Notes: generated by a model not told the origin, from the letters alone. 64,000 nt of DNA from CAWKOH01 sp963851245 (GCA_963851245.1 CAWKOH010000002.1:248001-312000); one strand, 5' to 3'; shown: positions 1-9,100, counted from the first letter of the stretch. Numbers and translations: made by a program.

Positions 1-303
1 GTGGACAGCGGCGAGAAGGTCATCGTCGGGGTCAACCGCTTCGTGGACGATCAGCCCGAGCCGGGAGAGGTGTTCCCGATCGATCCGGCCCTAGAGCGCC
101 ATCAGGTCGAAAGGGTCGGGGCCACCCGGGCCGAGCGGGATCAGGCGGCCGTCGACGTCGCCCTCCGCGACGTCGGTACGGCCGCTCGCGGTAGCGCCAA
201 CCTTCTGCCGCCCATCAAGGAAGCCTTGCGCCTCCGTGCCACGCTCGGCGAGGTAAGCGACGTGCTGCGGGCCGAGTTCGGCGAATACCAGCCGAGCCGT
301 TGA
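1..303 (+). CDS. Acyl-CoA mutase large (catalytic) subunit, C-terminal end only
   Basis: This is the last ~100 residues of a methylmalonyl-CoA mutase family catalytic subunit; the gene begins left of the window, so the GTG at base 1 is not a start. The tail contains the family's VGVNRFVDD segment and ends with GEVSDVLRAEFGEY just before a TGA at 301. These enzymes carry out B12-dependent carbon-skeleton rearrangements of acyl-CoAs. No B12-binding domain (DxHxxG) follows, so this is the type whose cobalamin subunit is a separate gene. lpdA starts 15 bases downstream. The exact acyl-CoA substrate (methylmalonyl-, ethylmalonyl- or isobutyryl-CoA) cannot be told from this fragment. Confidence 0.85.
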   Translation: MDSGEKVIVGVNRFVDDQPEPGEVFPIDPALERHQVERVGATRAERDQAAVDVALRDVGTAARGSANLLPPIKEALRLRATLGEVSDVLRAEFGEYQPSR

Positions 304-318
304 GGACGGAGGGGTCCG

Positions 319-1680
319 GTGGCCGTACGTATGGTGATAATCGGAGGCGGGCCGGGGGGTAACACCGCCGCCACTTATGCGGCGCGCCTCGGGGCGGAGG
401 TCACGCTCATAGAGAGCGACATCGTGGGTGGCGCCGCTCACCTCTGGGACTGCATCCCTTCCAAGACCATGATCGCCACCGGGGCGGCCATGAGTTTCTC
501 GCAGCGCATCGAGGGCATGGGCCTTTCCCACCAGGACGCCGTCCTCGACATCGAGGCTCAGCGCCGGCGGGTCATGCACATCGAGGGCTACCTCAACGGG
601 CAGGTGACCACTCTGCTGGAAAGCCAGGGGGTGCGCCTGATCCGCGGGGCCGGGCGGGTCAAGGGCCGCCACGAGGTGGTGGCCGAGACCGAGGATGGCA
701 TAGAGGAGCTCGTCGCCGACGCCATCCTGATCTCCACCGGCAGCCGGCCGCGCATCCCGGACTGGGCCAAGCCGGACGGCGAGATCATCCTGACCACCCG
801 CCAGGCCTATCCGCCGCCCGCCATGCCGGAGCACCTGGTCGTGATCGGCTCGGGGGTGACCGGGGTCGAGTTCGTGCACATGTTCAGTTCCTTCGGGGCC
901 AAGGTCACCTTGATCGTCAGCCGGCAGCAGGTGCTGCCGGGCAAGGACCCCGAAGTGGCCGCCGCTCTCGAGGACTCTCTGCTGCAGAGGGGTGTGCGTC
1001 TGTTCAAGGGGGCCCGGGCGATGGGGGTCGAGACGGGCCCGGGCGAGGTGGCGGTCGTGTGCGACGACGGCCGGGTGGCGCGGGGGAGTCACGCCCTCCT
1101 CGCCATCGGATCGATACCGAACAGCGATGGTCTCGGTCTGGAGGCGGCGGGGGTGGAGCTGGACCCCCGTGGCTACATCCCCATCAACCATCACTGCCAG
1201 TCGAACGTCGGCCATATCTACGCCGCCGGCGACGTGTCGGGCAAGCTTCCACTGTCGTCGGTGGCGGCCATGCAGGGCCGCAAGATCGCCGAGCATGTGA
1301 TGGGCATGCACACCCGCGAGCACCGCCACATCGACTACGAGAAGGCCGCTTCGGCCATATTCACCGAGCCCGAGATCGCTGATGTCGGATTGGCCGAGGC
1401 CGACGCCTTCGCCACCGGTCGGAAGATCCGGGTGACCAAGGTGCCTTACGCGGCGGCCGCCAAGGCCCTTATCAACGACGATCCCGGTGGCTTCGTGAAG
1501 ATTGTGTCGGACCCGGCGACCGGCGTGGTGCTGGGCGGCTCCATCGTGGGCCGGCACGCGGCCGAGCTCATATCGGTCCTCGCCCTGGCCGTTACCGCCC
1601 ACCTCAAGGTGAGTGACATCGTCGAGAGCTGCCTGGTCCATCCGACACTCTCCGAAGCCCTCGCCGAGGCCGCCGAGTAA
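319..1680 (+). CDS. lpdA: NAD(P)H-quinone dehydrogenase, LpdA-type flavoprotein
   Basis: A 453-residue two-dinucleotide-fold flavoprotein. The FAD-binding GGGPGG lies near residues 9-14 and the NAD(P)-binding GSGVTG near 176-181; the C-terminal dimer domain ends with the HPTLSE motif. In dihydrolipoamide dehydrogenases the active site reads GGTCxxxGCIPSK. Here it is GGAAHLWDCIPSK, so the first redox cysteine is missing and a dithiol/disulfide cycle is not possible. Established work on mycobacterial LpdA (Rv3303c) shows this Cys-lacking branch to be an NAD(P)H:quinone reductase, and I infer the same here. The GTG at 319 is chosen because it places the Rossmann strand at the N-terminus. It probably shares a transcript with the mutase gene upstream. 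Confidence 0.85.
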   Translation: MAVRMVIIGGGPGGNTAATYAARLGAEVTLIESDIVGGAAHLWDCIPSKTMIATGAAMSFSQRIEGMGLSHQDAVLDIEAQRRRVMHIEGYLNGQVTTLLESQGVRLIRGAGRVKGRHEVVAETEDGIEELVADAILISTGSRPRIPDWAKPDGEIILTTRQAYPPPAMPEHLVVIGSGVTGVEFVHMFSSFGAKVTLIVSRQQVLPGKDPEVAAALEDSLLQRGVRLFKGARAMGVETGPGEVAVVCDDGRVARGSHALLAIGSIPNSDGLGLEAAGVELDPRGYIPINHHCQSNVGHIYAAGDVSGKLPLSSVAAMQGRKIAEHVMGMHTREHRHIDYEKAASAIFTEPEIADVGLAEADAFATGRKIRVTKVPYAAAAKALINDDPGGFVKIVSDPATGVVLGGSIVGRHAAELISVLALAVTAHLKVSDIVESCLVHPTLSEALAEAAE

Positions 1681-1698
1681 GACCCCGGCGGAAGGGCG

Positions 1699-2685
1699 TC
1701 AGCGTCTTCTGGCCAGGAAGATCTCGCCCCATAGCGACTCACGCAGCTTGGCCCGGTCGACCTTCCATCCGTACCGCTCGAGAGCCTGCTCGAAGTAGGA
1801 GCGCTGGAAGCCCAGCTCCAACCATCCATTGCGGCGGATGGCCCACAGCGACTCACCGTCGAGACGAAGTCCCCAGGGAACGGGGAACGACTCGATGATC
1901 GGCTCAGCCGCGAACATGACCCGGCCCTCGGGTGCCACCACCCGGTCCAGGCCTGAGATCAGCTCCAGGTGGTTGGAACAGTGGTGGAAGGACTCGAAGA
2001 ATAGGACGGCATCGAACTGGCCTTCCAGCCGGTGGATGAGCGAGAAGTCGCCTACCAGCGGCTCGACGTCGACGTTTATCCGCGCCGCCCGGGCGGTGAT
2101 GAGCTCGGTGAACTTGGCCGAGATGTCGACGGCGGTCACCTTGTGGCCCATCTGGGCCAGGGCCAGAGTCGTGTTCCCCCAACCGGCCCCGAACTCCAGG
2201 ACGCGGCTGCCCGGGGGCAGCTCGAACCTTCGGATGATGTGGCCGATGGCCATCAGCTGCTCGCCGACGGTCGTGGCGCTCTGCGTCGAGTAAGGAAACG
2301 GGGCGTCGACGACCGCGGCGGCGTCGAAGGGCGTGTCTTCGTTGGCGACCGTGTAGGGCGCTCCGCGCAACCACTCGTACATCTCGAGCACCGCTTCCCG
2401 GTACTGGTCGGAGTAGGGGTCGTCGGGCAGAGAGCAGTCGATGTCCATACGGAAGGTCCTGAAGGCGTGTCTGAGGGCGTCATCTGAGCGGGCGGCGGCG
2501 ACGTCGACCTGAGCCAACACCGCGTCGAGCTCGTCGAGAGTGTGAATCACCTTTTGTTTCGGTCGGGGCACGCGTCCGCGAAGACGGTCCAGTCCCCGTT
2601 GGAGGCGCAGCGCGGCCGCGGAGGACACGACCTCGTCGGGCAGAACGCTCCAGGCGGACCTCGCCGCCGCGGACACCTTCGACAC
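1699..2685 (-). CDS. Class I SAM-dependent methyltransferase
   Basis: 328 residues. The SAM-binding motif I (VLEFGAGWG) is near residue 162, followed by an acidic strand end (VTAVDIS) and a GDFS/FDAVLFFESFHH segment typical of motif II/post-II in class I methyltransferases. The ~150 residues before the fold are helical and unrecognised. It is the last gene of the minus-strand unit that carries hut genes, 32 bases after hutI. The product resembles the small-molecule or sugar methyltransferases of glycan clusters rather than any histidine enzyme. Its substrate cannot be inferred, and it may simply be transcribed with the hut genes. Confidence 0.75.
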   Translation of the reverse strand: MSKVSAAARSAWSVLPDEVVSSAAALRLQRGLDRLRGRVPRPKQKVIHTLDELDAVLAQVDVAAARSDDALRHAFRTFRMDIDCSLPDDPYSDQYREAVLEMYEWLRGAPYTVANEDTPFDAAAVVDAPFPYSTQSATTVGEQLMAIGHIIRRFELPPGSRVLEFGAGWGNTTLALAQMGHKVTAVDISAKFTELITARAARINVDVEPLVGDFSLIHRLEGQFDAVLFFESFHHCSNHLELISGLDRVVAPEGRVMFAAEPIIESFPVPWGLRLDGESLWAIRRNGWLELGFQRSYFEQALERYGWKVDRAKLRESLWGEIFLARRR

Positions 2686-2717
2686 GGCGAGAAACTTAGT
2701 TCCCGGGCCCTCGGCGG

Positions 2718-3911
2718 CTAACGCACCGGGGAGCCGAATCCGACCTCCCAGGCTCCCCCTCTCAAAACCGCGGCCACCAGCGGGGTCCCCAGGCGGTACA
2801 CGAGGTGGTCGGGGTGGGGTGCGTCGAGCAGCACGGCGTCGGCGCGCCCGCCAGGCGACAGGGTGCCGATGTCGGTGCGCTGAAGGGCCGCTGCCCCTCC
2901 AGCAGTCGCAGCCAGGATGGCCTCATCGATGGTCAGCCCGCAGTAGCGGACGGCCAGGGCCAGGGCCAGCGGCATCGAGATGGAGTAGCTGGAACCGGGG
3001 TTGCAGTTGCTGGCCAGCGCCACCACGGCGCCGGCGTCCAGCAGGGCCCGGCCGTCGGGATAGGGCTGGCGGGTGCAGAAGTCACTGATCGGCAGCAAGG
3101 TGGCAACGGTCCCCGACGAGGCCAGGCGGTCGATGTCGCTCGGAGCCAGGTGGGTGCAATGGTCGGCCGAGGCCGCGCCCGCTTCACACGCCAGCTCCAC
3201 GCCCCCGGTCCGGCCCAGCTGGTTGGCATGGACCCGCAGGCCCAGGCCGTGGCTACGGGCCGCGTCGAGCACGCCCCTCGACTCGTCGACGTCGAAGGCA
3301 CCGCGCTCGCAGAACACGTCGCACCACCGCGCCGTGCCTGAGGCGGCGGGGATCATGGTGTCGCACACCAGCCGCAGGTAGCCGGCCCGATCGCCGGCGT
3401 ACTCGGCGGGGATCAGATGAGCTCCCAGCAGCGTCGCTTCCTCCGTCAAGCGCCGGGCGATGGCGATGTGGCTGGCCTCATGGTCGGCGTCCAGGCCGTA
3501 CCCCGTCTTGATCTCGAGGGTCGTGGTGCCAGACGACATTGCCAGCTTTACCAGTCGGCGGGCCGACGCGTCGAGCTCGTCAGTCGACGCGCACCGGGTG
3601 GCGGCAACGGTGCCGAGAATGCCGCCCGGGTGATACTCGGCCCCCGCCATGCGGGCCGCGAACTCGCCCGCCCGGTCCCCGGCGAAGATGAGGTGGGTGT
3701 GCGAGTCCACGAAGCCCGGCATCACACAGCGGCCACCGGCGTCCACCCTCTCGTCCGTGCCCGAGGGGGCCGAGGCTTCAGGGCCGGCGTAGACCACCCG
3801 CCCGCCGTCGCACACCAGGGCCGCCCGTTCGACCACCCCGAGGGGCCCTCGTCCGAGGGCGTTGTCGCAGGTGACCAGCACCCCGATCCCGGTGACGGCC
3901 AGGGATGTCAC
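2718..3911 (-). CDS. hutI: Imidazolonepropionase
   Basis: A 397-residue amidohydrolase that hydrolyses imidazolone-5-propionate to formiminoglutamate, the third step of histidine degradation. Visible motifs are the metal-binding SHTHLIFAGDR near residue 66, HANQ with the following ADHCTHL, and the C-terminal amidohydrolase composite-domain return (SPGGRADAVLLD). Length is normal for the family. Its ATG overlaps the hutF stop in a 4-base ATGA, indicating translational coupling, and it follows hutF in the same order as the pathway intermediates. It lies downstream in the unit hutH-hutU-def-hutF-hutI. Confidence 0.93.
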   Translation of the reverse strand: MTSLAVTGIGVLVTCDNALGRGPLGVVERAALVCDGGRVVYAGPEASAPSGTDERVDAGGRCVMPGFVDSHTHLIFAGDRAGEFAARMAGAEYHPGGILGTVAATRCASTDELDASARRLVKLAMSSGTTTLEIKTGYGLDADHEASHIAIARRLTEEATLLGAHLIPAEYAGDRAGYLRLVCDTMIPAASGTARWCDVFCERGAFDVDESRGVLDAARSHGLGLRVHANQLGRTGGVELACEAGAASADHCTHLAPSDIDRLASSGTVATLLPISDFCTRQPYPDGRALLDAGAVVALASNCNPGSSYSISMPLALALAVRYCGLTIDEAILAATAGGAAALQRTDIGTLSPGGRADAVLLDAPHPDHLVYRLGTPLVAAVLRGGAWEVGFGSPVR

Positions 3912-5236
3912 GCCACCAGCGCCCGTACGGCGTGGTCCAGTTCGGCCGCCGCGTCCGGCACCAGCAGGTGCCGGCCTTCGGCCACGATCGATTCCCCGCC
4001 TACCACGACGGTGTGAACATCCGCCGCCGTAGCGGCGAACAATACGCCAGCGACCTGCGCCGGGTTCACCCCCACGGTCCGAATCCCGTCCATGCGGACG
4101 TTCACGAAGTCCGCCAACCGGCCGGGGGCGAGAGATCCGGCGTCCCAGCCGATGGCATCCATGCCTCCGGCGGTCATAGCTCTGGCCAGGAGATCCGGGG
4201 TGAATCGCCCTCTCCGCTCACCGGCGGAACGGCTGTCCATCTCCAGGGCCCTGGCCTCCTCGAATCCGTCGATCACGGCATGGGAGTCGGTGCCGGCGCA
4301 GAGCGGGACTCCTGCTGCGTGAGCGGCATGGAAGGGTCCGATACCGTCGCCCAGATCGCGCTCGGTAGTAGGACAGGCGCACAGCCGGCCCGCCGCCGAT
4401 GACAGCATCGAGATATCCGCAGCGGAGAAGTGGTTCCCGTGCACGGCCGTGAAACGCGGCCCGAGCGCGCCGGCGTCGCCGAGCACGGCCAGAGGAGTGC
4501 GGCCCAGTCGCTCCAGGCAGTCGCTCTGCTCGCTCCCCTGTTCGGCCACATGGGCGTGCAGGACCAGGTCCCGGTCCGCCGCCCACCGGGCGGCGGCGTT
4601 GATCCCGTCCACTCCCACTGCTCGGACGGAGTGGATGGCCGCGCCGATGCGGACCCCGTCGCGGTCTTTCAGGCGGGAAACCCTCTCGACCCAGCACTCG
4701 GCGTTCCCATCGCCGAAGCGCTGCTGTGGCCCGGCCAGGGGGGCGTCGAAGCCGCCGCAGAGATAGATGGAATCGAGCAGGGTCAGCCGGATGCCCGCTT
4801 CGGCAGCCGCCTCGATGACCGCCAGGCCCATTTCGTTGGGATCGGAGTAGGGAACACCGCCCGGCCCGTGGTGCAGGTAGTGGAACTCCCCGACGGCGGT
4901 GAACCCGGCCAGCGCCATCTCCGCGTACGCGCCGCGCGCCAGGCGCTGGTACAGGTCCGGATCCAGGCGGCCCGCCACGCCGTACATCAGGTCCCGCCAC
5001 GTCCAGAAGCTCCCGGGTCGTTCATGGGTGCGCCCCCTGAGAGCCCGGTGGAAGGCGTGCGAGTGGGCGTTCGCCATCCCCGGCATGGTGACGCCCGGCA
5101 GGCGCTCGCTTCCCGGCGGGGGCACGGTGACGCCGGGGGTGACCGACGCGAAGCGGCCCTCTTTGACCTCCATCAGAACACCCGATTCGGTGTCCGGGCC
5201 GCCGAGCCAGGCTCGCTCCGCCCACCAGAAGCTCAT
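3908..5236 (-). CDS. hutF: Formimidoylglutamate deiminase
   Basis: A 442-residue amidohydrolase. HutF converts N-formimino-L-glutamate to N-formyl-L-glutamate plus ammonia, the entry to the two-step formylglutamate branch of histidine breakdown. Metal-site motifs are present in order: NAHSHAFHRAL, LHAHVAEQ, VHGNHF, CPTTERDLGDG and GTDSHAVID. The ATG at 5236 (reading MSFWWAERAW) was chosen; a longer reading would run through the whole deformylase gene in another frame and has no family similarity. The start lies two bases after the deformylase stop and the stop overlaps hutI by four bases. The expected partner, N-formylglutamate deformylase HutG, is not in the window. Confidence 0.92.
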   Translation of the reverse strand: MSFWWAERAWLGGPDTESGVLMEVKEGRFASVTPGVTVPPPGSERLPGVTMPGMANAHSHAFHRALRGRTHERPGSFWTWRDLMYGVAGRLDPDLYQRLARGAYAEMALAGFTAVGEFHYLHHGPGGVPYSDPNEMGLAVIEAAAEAGIRLTLLDSIYLCGGFDAPLAGPQQRFGDGNAECWVERVSRLKDRDGVRIGAAIHSVRAVGVDGINAAARWAADRDLVLHAHVAEQGSEQSDCLERLGRTPLAVLGDAGALGPRFTAVHGNHFSAADISMLSSAAGRLCACPTTERDLGDGIGPFHAAHAAGVPLCAGTDSHAVIDGFEEARALEMDSRSAGERRGRFTPDLLARAMTAGGMDAIGWDAGSLAPGRLADFVNVRMDGIRTVGVNPAQVAGVLFAATAADVHTVVVGGESIVAEGRHLLVPDAAAELDHAVRALVA

Positions 5237-5238
5237 CC

Positions 5239-5814
5239 CTATGAGCCGAACCGGGCGACCAGACGGGCGGCTCTGGCCGCGAATGCGTCCCGTTCGAAAC
5301 GCTCGAACTGCTCCCAGGTGGTGAACGTGGTGGGGTCCTCGACCCGGTCCAGGAACAGCGTGCCGTTCAGATGATCGACCTCGTGCTGAAACGTGACTGC
5401 CGACAGGCCTTTCACCTCGCGCTCTATGAGCCGGACGTGTCGATCCAGAGCCCGTACCCCGACCCTGACGAAGCGCTGGGTGACGCCCCGGAAGCCGGGG
5501 ACGCTGAGACAACCCTCGTTGTTCGGGAAGGTTTCGTCGCTGAGCGGCTCGAGCTCGGGATTCACCAGGATGGTCAAGGGGATGTCCGGCTTGTAGGGGT
5601 AGCGAGGGTTGGCCTTGACCTCGATCGCCACTATCCGCTTCGAGGCCATGACCTGCGGAGCGGCCAGCCCGGCGCCGTTGTAGTACCTCATGGTGTCGAT
5701 GAGGTCGTCGATCAGGAACTGTGTGTCGGGATCAGAGAGGGTGTCGGGGTCGACGGGACGGGCCCATTGGCGCAGCACCGGATGCCCTACGGTGGCGACC
5801 AGGCGGACGGTCAT
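5239..5814 (-). CDS. def: Peptide deformylase-like metalloenzyme inside the hut operon
   Basis: 191 residues with all three peptide deformylase motifs: GAGLAAPQV (motif I), EGCLSVP (motif II, with the metal-binding Cys) and QHEVDH (motif III, HExxH). The family normally removes the formyl group from N-formyl-Met of nascent proteins. Here the gene is embedded between hutU (4-base ATGA overlap) and hutF (two-base gap), so it is co-translated with histidine-degradation enzymes. HutF makes N-formylglutamate, and no hutG is present. I infer that this copy may deformylate N-formylglutamate; an ordinary housekeeping Def is the alternative. No motif residue is altered, so sequence alone does not decide. 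Confidence 0.9.
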   Translation of the reverse strand: MTVRLVATVGHPVLRQWARPVDPDTLSDPDTQFLIDDLIDTMRYYNGAGLAAPQVMASKRIVAIEVKANPRYPYKPDIPLTILVNPELEPLSDETFPNNEGCLSVPGFRGVTQRFVRVGVRALDRHVRLIEREVKGLSAVTFQHEVDHLNGTLFLDRVEDPTTFTTWEQFERFERDAFAARAARLVARFGS

Positions 5815-7487
5815 GACTGTGACTCCTGCGGCTGCCGTTCCGGTATGTCGACGCCCCGTTCGGCTGCCACCTGTCTGGCCCGGTCATAGCCGGCGTCGAC
5901 ATGGCGCATCACCCCGGTGGCCGGATCGCTGGTCAGGACCCGGTCGAGTTTCTCCGCGGCCAGCGGCGTGCCGTCGGCGACGCTCACCTGCCCGGCGTGC
6001 AACGACCGTCCTATACCGACCCCTCCCCCGTCGTGGATGCTCACCCACGACACGCCGGAGGCCACGTTGATCATGGCGTTCAGCAGCGGCCAGTCCACGA
6101 TGGCGTCTGATCCGTCGGCCATGCTCTCGGTCTCCCGGTAGGGGGATGCCACCGACCCGCAATCGAGATGGTCACGCCCGATGACGATTGGGGCCTGGAG
6201 CTGACCGGTGGCCACCATGTCGTTGAAGCGGGCTCCCATACGGGCCCGCTCGCCGAGGCCCAGCCAGCAGATCCGGGCGGGCAGGCCCTGGAAGGGCACC
6301 CTTTCCGACGCCATCCGTATCCACCGGTTGAGCGGCTCGTTGTCGGGGAATTCCTCCAGGACGGCGCGATCGGTGGCCGCGATGTCCGCTCCTTCGCCCG
6401 AGAGGGCGACCCAGCGGAAGGGTCCCCTTCCCTCACAGAACAAGGGGCGGATGTAGGCGGGGACGAAGCCCGGGTAGTCGAAGGCCCGCTCCACGCCGGC
6501 GAGGCGAGCCTCGGCCCGCAGGCTGTTGCCGTAGTCGAACACCTCAGCGCCACGGTCGAGCATCGCCAGCATGGCGGTGACGTGGCGGGCGATCGTGTCC
6601 CGGGCGCGGACCAGGTACTCCCCGGGATTCGTGTGCCGGAGGTCGTCGGCCTCAGAGACGCTCATACCGGCCGGGATGTACATCATCGGGTCGTGGGCGG
6701 GCGTCTGGTCGGTGACCACGTCCACCGCCACCTCGTGGGCGGCGAAGCCCTCCAGTAGCTCGGTAGCGTTGACGGGCACCCCGATGGAGAGCGGTTTCAT
6801 CTCCTTCTGGGCGTCCGCGGCTAGGCGGGCGGCCTCCTCGACGTCCCGGGCGATGAGGTCCAGGTACCTGGTCTGCGACCGGCGCTCGAGGCGCACCGGA
6901 TCGACGTCGGCGCAGATGACGACGCCGCCGTTCATGGTGACCGCCAGCGGTTGGGCGCCACCCATGCCGCCGGCGCCGGCGGTGAGGGTCAGGGTGCCAG
7001 CCAGGGTCCCGCCGAAGCGTTTGGCCGCCACCGCGGCGAAGGTCTCGTAAGTGCCTTGAAGGATTCCCTGGGTGCCGATGTAGATCCAGGAGCCGGCGGT
7101 CATCTGCCCGTACATGGTCAGCCCCAGCTGCTCCAGCCGCCGGAACTCGTCCCAGTTGTCCCATTCACCGACCAGGTTGGCGTTGGCGATGAGGACCCGG
7201 GGAGCCCACTCGTGGGTGCGAAGGACGCCGACGGGCCGGCCGGACTGGACGAGCAGGGTCTCGTCGTCGGCCAGGCGCTGCAGGGTGGCCGAGATGGCGT
7301 CGAAGCTGGGCCAGTCGCGCGCCGCTTTGCCGCCTCCGCCGTAGACGACCAGCTCGTCGGGGTGCTCGGCGACCTGGGGGTCGAGATTGTTGTGAAGCAT
7401 CCTCCACGCCGCTTCCTGGGGCCACGACCGGCAGTGGAGATCCGATCCGGTGGCCGCCTTGAGTCTCCTTGGTGGGGAGGCTGGCAT
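5811..7487 (-). CDS. hutU: Urocanate hydratase
   Basis: 558 residues, the normal length. Urocanase uses NAD+ as an electrophile to hydrate urocanate to imidazolone propionate, the second step of histidine degradation in the cytoplasm. The N-terminal LHNNLDPQVAEHPDELVVYGG and the NAD-binding region GAGGMGGAQPLAVTMNGG near residues 167-184 are clear, as is the YIPAGMSVSEAD stretch. A strong ribosome-binding site (AAAGGAGGG) lies five bases before the ATG, in the 68-base gap after hutH. The stop overlaps the deformylase start by four bases. Confidence 0.95.
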   Translation of the reverse strand: MPASPPRRLKAATGSDLHCRSWPQEAAWRMLHNNLDPQVAEHPDELVVYGGGGKAARDWPSFDAISATLQRLADDETLLVQSGRPVGVLRTHEWAPRVLIANANLVGEWDNWDEFRRLEQLGLTMYGQMTAGSWIYIGTQGILQGTYETFAAVAAKRFGGTLAGTLTLTAGAGGMGGAQPLAVTMNGGVVICADVDPVRLERRSQTRYLDLIARDVEEAARLAADAQKEMKPLSIGVPVNATELLEGFAAHEVAVDVVTDQTPAHDPMMYIPAGMSVSEADDLRHTNPGEYLVRARDTIARHVTAMLAMLDRGAEVFDYGNSLRAEARLAGVERAFDYPGFVPAYIRPLFCEGRGPFRWVALSGEGADIAATDRAVLEEFPDNEPLNRWIRMASERVPFQGLPARICWLGLGERARMGARFNDMVATGQLQAPIVIGRDHLDCGSVASPYRETESMADGSDAIVDWPLLNAMINVASGVSWVSIHDGGGVGIGRSLHAGQVSVADGTPLAAEKLDRVLTSDPATGVMRHVDAGYDRARQVAAERGVDIPERQPQESQS

Positions 7488-7555
7488 CTCGCCCTCCTTT
7501 GCTCGGCTCGGCCCGGCGGGGTGTGGTTAGAAGCTCTGGCGTCTCGCGGCGATGC

Positions 7556-9094
7556 TCATTGAAGGGAACCGGTCACCGACTCGGCCCAGGCCAGAACCTG
7601 GCCCGAACCGACCATTCCTGTCATCAGGTCTACCTCAGGCGCGAGGAAACGGTCGGGGCCGAGGCCTGGCACCTGCCGGCGCACGCCTTGCAGCACGGCT
7701 CGCGTCGCCGGCGCCGGTTGGTGCGGGGACCGCAGTTCCACCGCCCGCGCCGACGTCATCACCTCGATAGCGAGCACCCGGGCGAGGTGGTCGATCGCCC
7801 GCCGAAGCTTGCAGGCGGCGGCCCAGCCCATCGACACGTGGTCCTCTTGCATGGCGGAGGTGGGAATGTTGTCGACGCTGGCGGGCGCGGCCAGGCGCCG
7901 GCACTCGGCGACCAGGGCGGCCGCGGTGTACTGGGCCAGCATCAGTCCCGAGTCGACGCCGGGGTCAGCGGCCAGGAAGGAGGGCAGGCCGTGGGAGCGG
8001 GCCGGGTCCAGGTGGCGGTCGATGCGGCGCTCGGAGATGGAGGCGGCGTCAGCCACCGCTATGGCCAGGAAATCGGCCACGTAGGCCAGGGGTGCCCCGT
8101 GAAAGTTGCCGCAGGAGGCCACCAGGCCGTTGGGCAGCACGACCGGGTTGTCGATGGCGCTGGCCAGTTCCCGGTCCACGACGGTTTCGGCGTGCTGCAG
8201 GGTGTCGCGGCCGGCGCCGAGCACCTGGGGTGCACACCGCAGCGAGTAGGCGTCCTGGACCCGGCTGTCCCCCTCTTTGTGCGAGGCCACCACGCCCGAT
8301 CCGGCCAGGACCGCCATCATGTTGGCGGCCGAGGCGCTTTGGCCGGGGTGGGGCCGCAAGGCGACCAGCTCGGGCCGGAAGGCCTGGTCGGTGCCCTCCA
8401 GCGCCTCCACCGACATGGCCGCGGCCACGTCTGCTGTCTTGAGCAACCGGGCCATGTCGGTGCAGGCCAGGCTCAGCATGCCGAGCATCCCGTCGGTCCC
8501 GTTGGTCAGGGCCAGCCCCTCCTTGGCTTCCAGTACGAGCGGGGACAGGCCGGCGTAGCGGAGCGCCTCGGCCGCGGACCTCCGGTGGCCCCGGCCGTCG
8601 AGCACCTCCCCTTCGCCGATGAGGGCCAGGGCTACGTGGGCGAGGGGGGCCAGGTCCCCGCTGCACCCGAGGGAGCCGTGCTCGCGGACGACGGGGACGA
8701 TGCCGTGGTTCAAGAGTGCGACCAGGCCCGTCACCAGCTCGGGCCGGATCCCCGAGAAACCCTTGGCCAAGGTGGCGGCGCGAAGGAGGATCATGGCCCG
8801 CACGACCTCCGGCTCGACCTCGGGGCCGACGGTGGCGGCGTGGGATCGGGCCAGCCCGACCTGGAGAGCAGCTCGAGACTCAGGCTCGATGTAGCGGTCG
8901 GCCAGCGCACCGAAGCCGGTCGACAGCCCGTAGACGGCCCGGTTGCCGGTGACCAGCTCGGTCGCGGTCCGGTGGGAGCGGCGGACCGCATCGATGGCGG
9001 CCGGTTCGATCACCACCGGACGGCCGTGCCGGGCCACCGCGACCACGTCCGGGCGCCAAACCCCGCCGGTGCCGATTGCGACCGGGTTGTCCAC
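7556..9094 (-). CDS. hutH: Histidine ammonia-lyase
   Basis: A 512-residue aromatic amino acid lyase that deaminates L-histidine to urocanate, the first step of the pathway. The MIO prosthetic group forms from three consecutive residues; here the motif is GSLGCSGDLAPLAH, so the triad is Cys144-Ser145-Gly146 instead of the common Ala-Ser-Gly. As I recall, actinobacterial histidases such as the Streptomyces enzyme also carry Cys here, so activity is expected. The YGLSTGFG motif near residue 55 supplies the catalytic tyrosine. The gene starts six bases after the carboxylase stop, so both are probably on one transcript. Confidence 0.94.
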   Translation of the reverse strand: MDNPVAIGTGGVWRPDVVAVARHGRPVVIEPAAIDAVRRSHRTATELVTGNRAVYGLSTGFGALADRYIEPESRAALQVGLARSHAATVGPEVEPEVVRAMILLRAATLAKGFSGIRPELVTGLVALLNHGIVPVVREHGSLGCSGDLAPLAHVALALIGEGEVLDGRGHRRSAAEALRYAGLSPLVLEAKEGLALTNGTDGMLGMLSLACTDMARLLKTADVAAAMSVEALEGTDQAFRPELVALRPHPGQSASAANMMAVLAGSGVVASHKEGDSRVQDAYSLRCAPQVLGAGRDTLQHAETVVDRELASAIDNPVVLPNGLVASCGNFHGAPLAYVADFLAIAVADAASISERRIDRHLDPARSHGLPSFLAADPGVDSGLMLAQYTAAALVAECRRLAAPASVDNIPTSAMQEDHVSMGWAAACKLRRAIDHLARVLAIEVMTSARAVELRSPHQPAPATRAVLQGVRRQVPGLGPDRFLAPEVDLMTGMVGSGQVLAWAESVTGSLQ

Positions 9095-9100
9095 GCGGGG

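Noticed and set aside
1..3. GTG at the left edge as a gene start
   Set aside because: The protein is plainly the C-terminal end of a larger mutase subunit cut by the window.
91..1641. Long open frame (516 codons) on the minus strand opposite lpdA
   Set aside because: Pro/Arg/His/Gly-rich with no family features; a typical antisense shadow of a GC-rich gene whose third positions are G or C.
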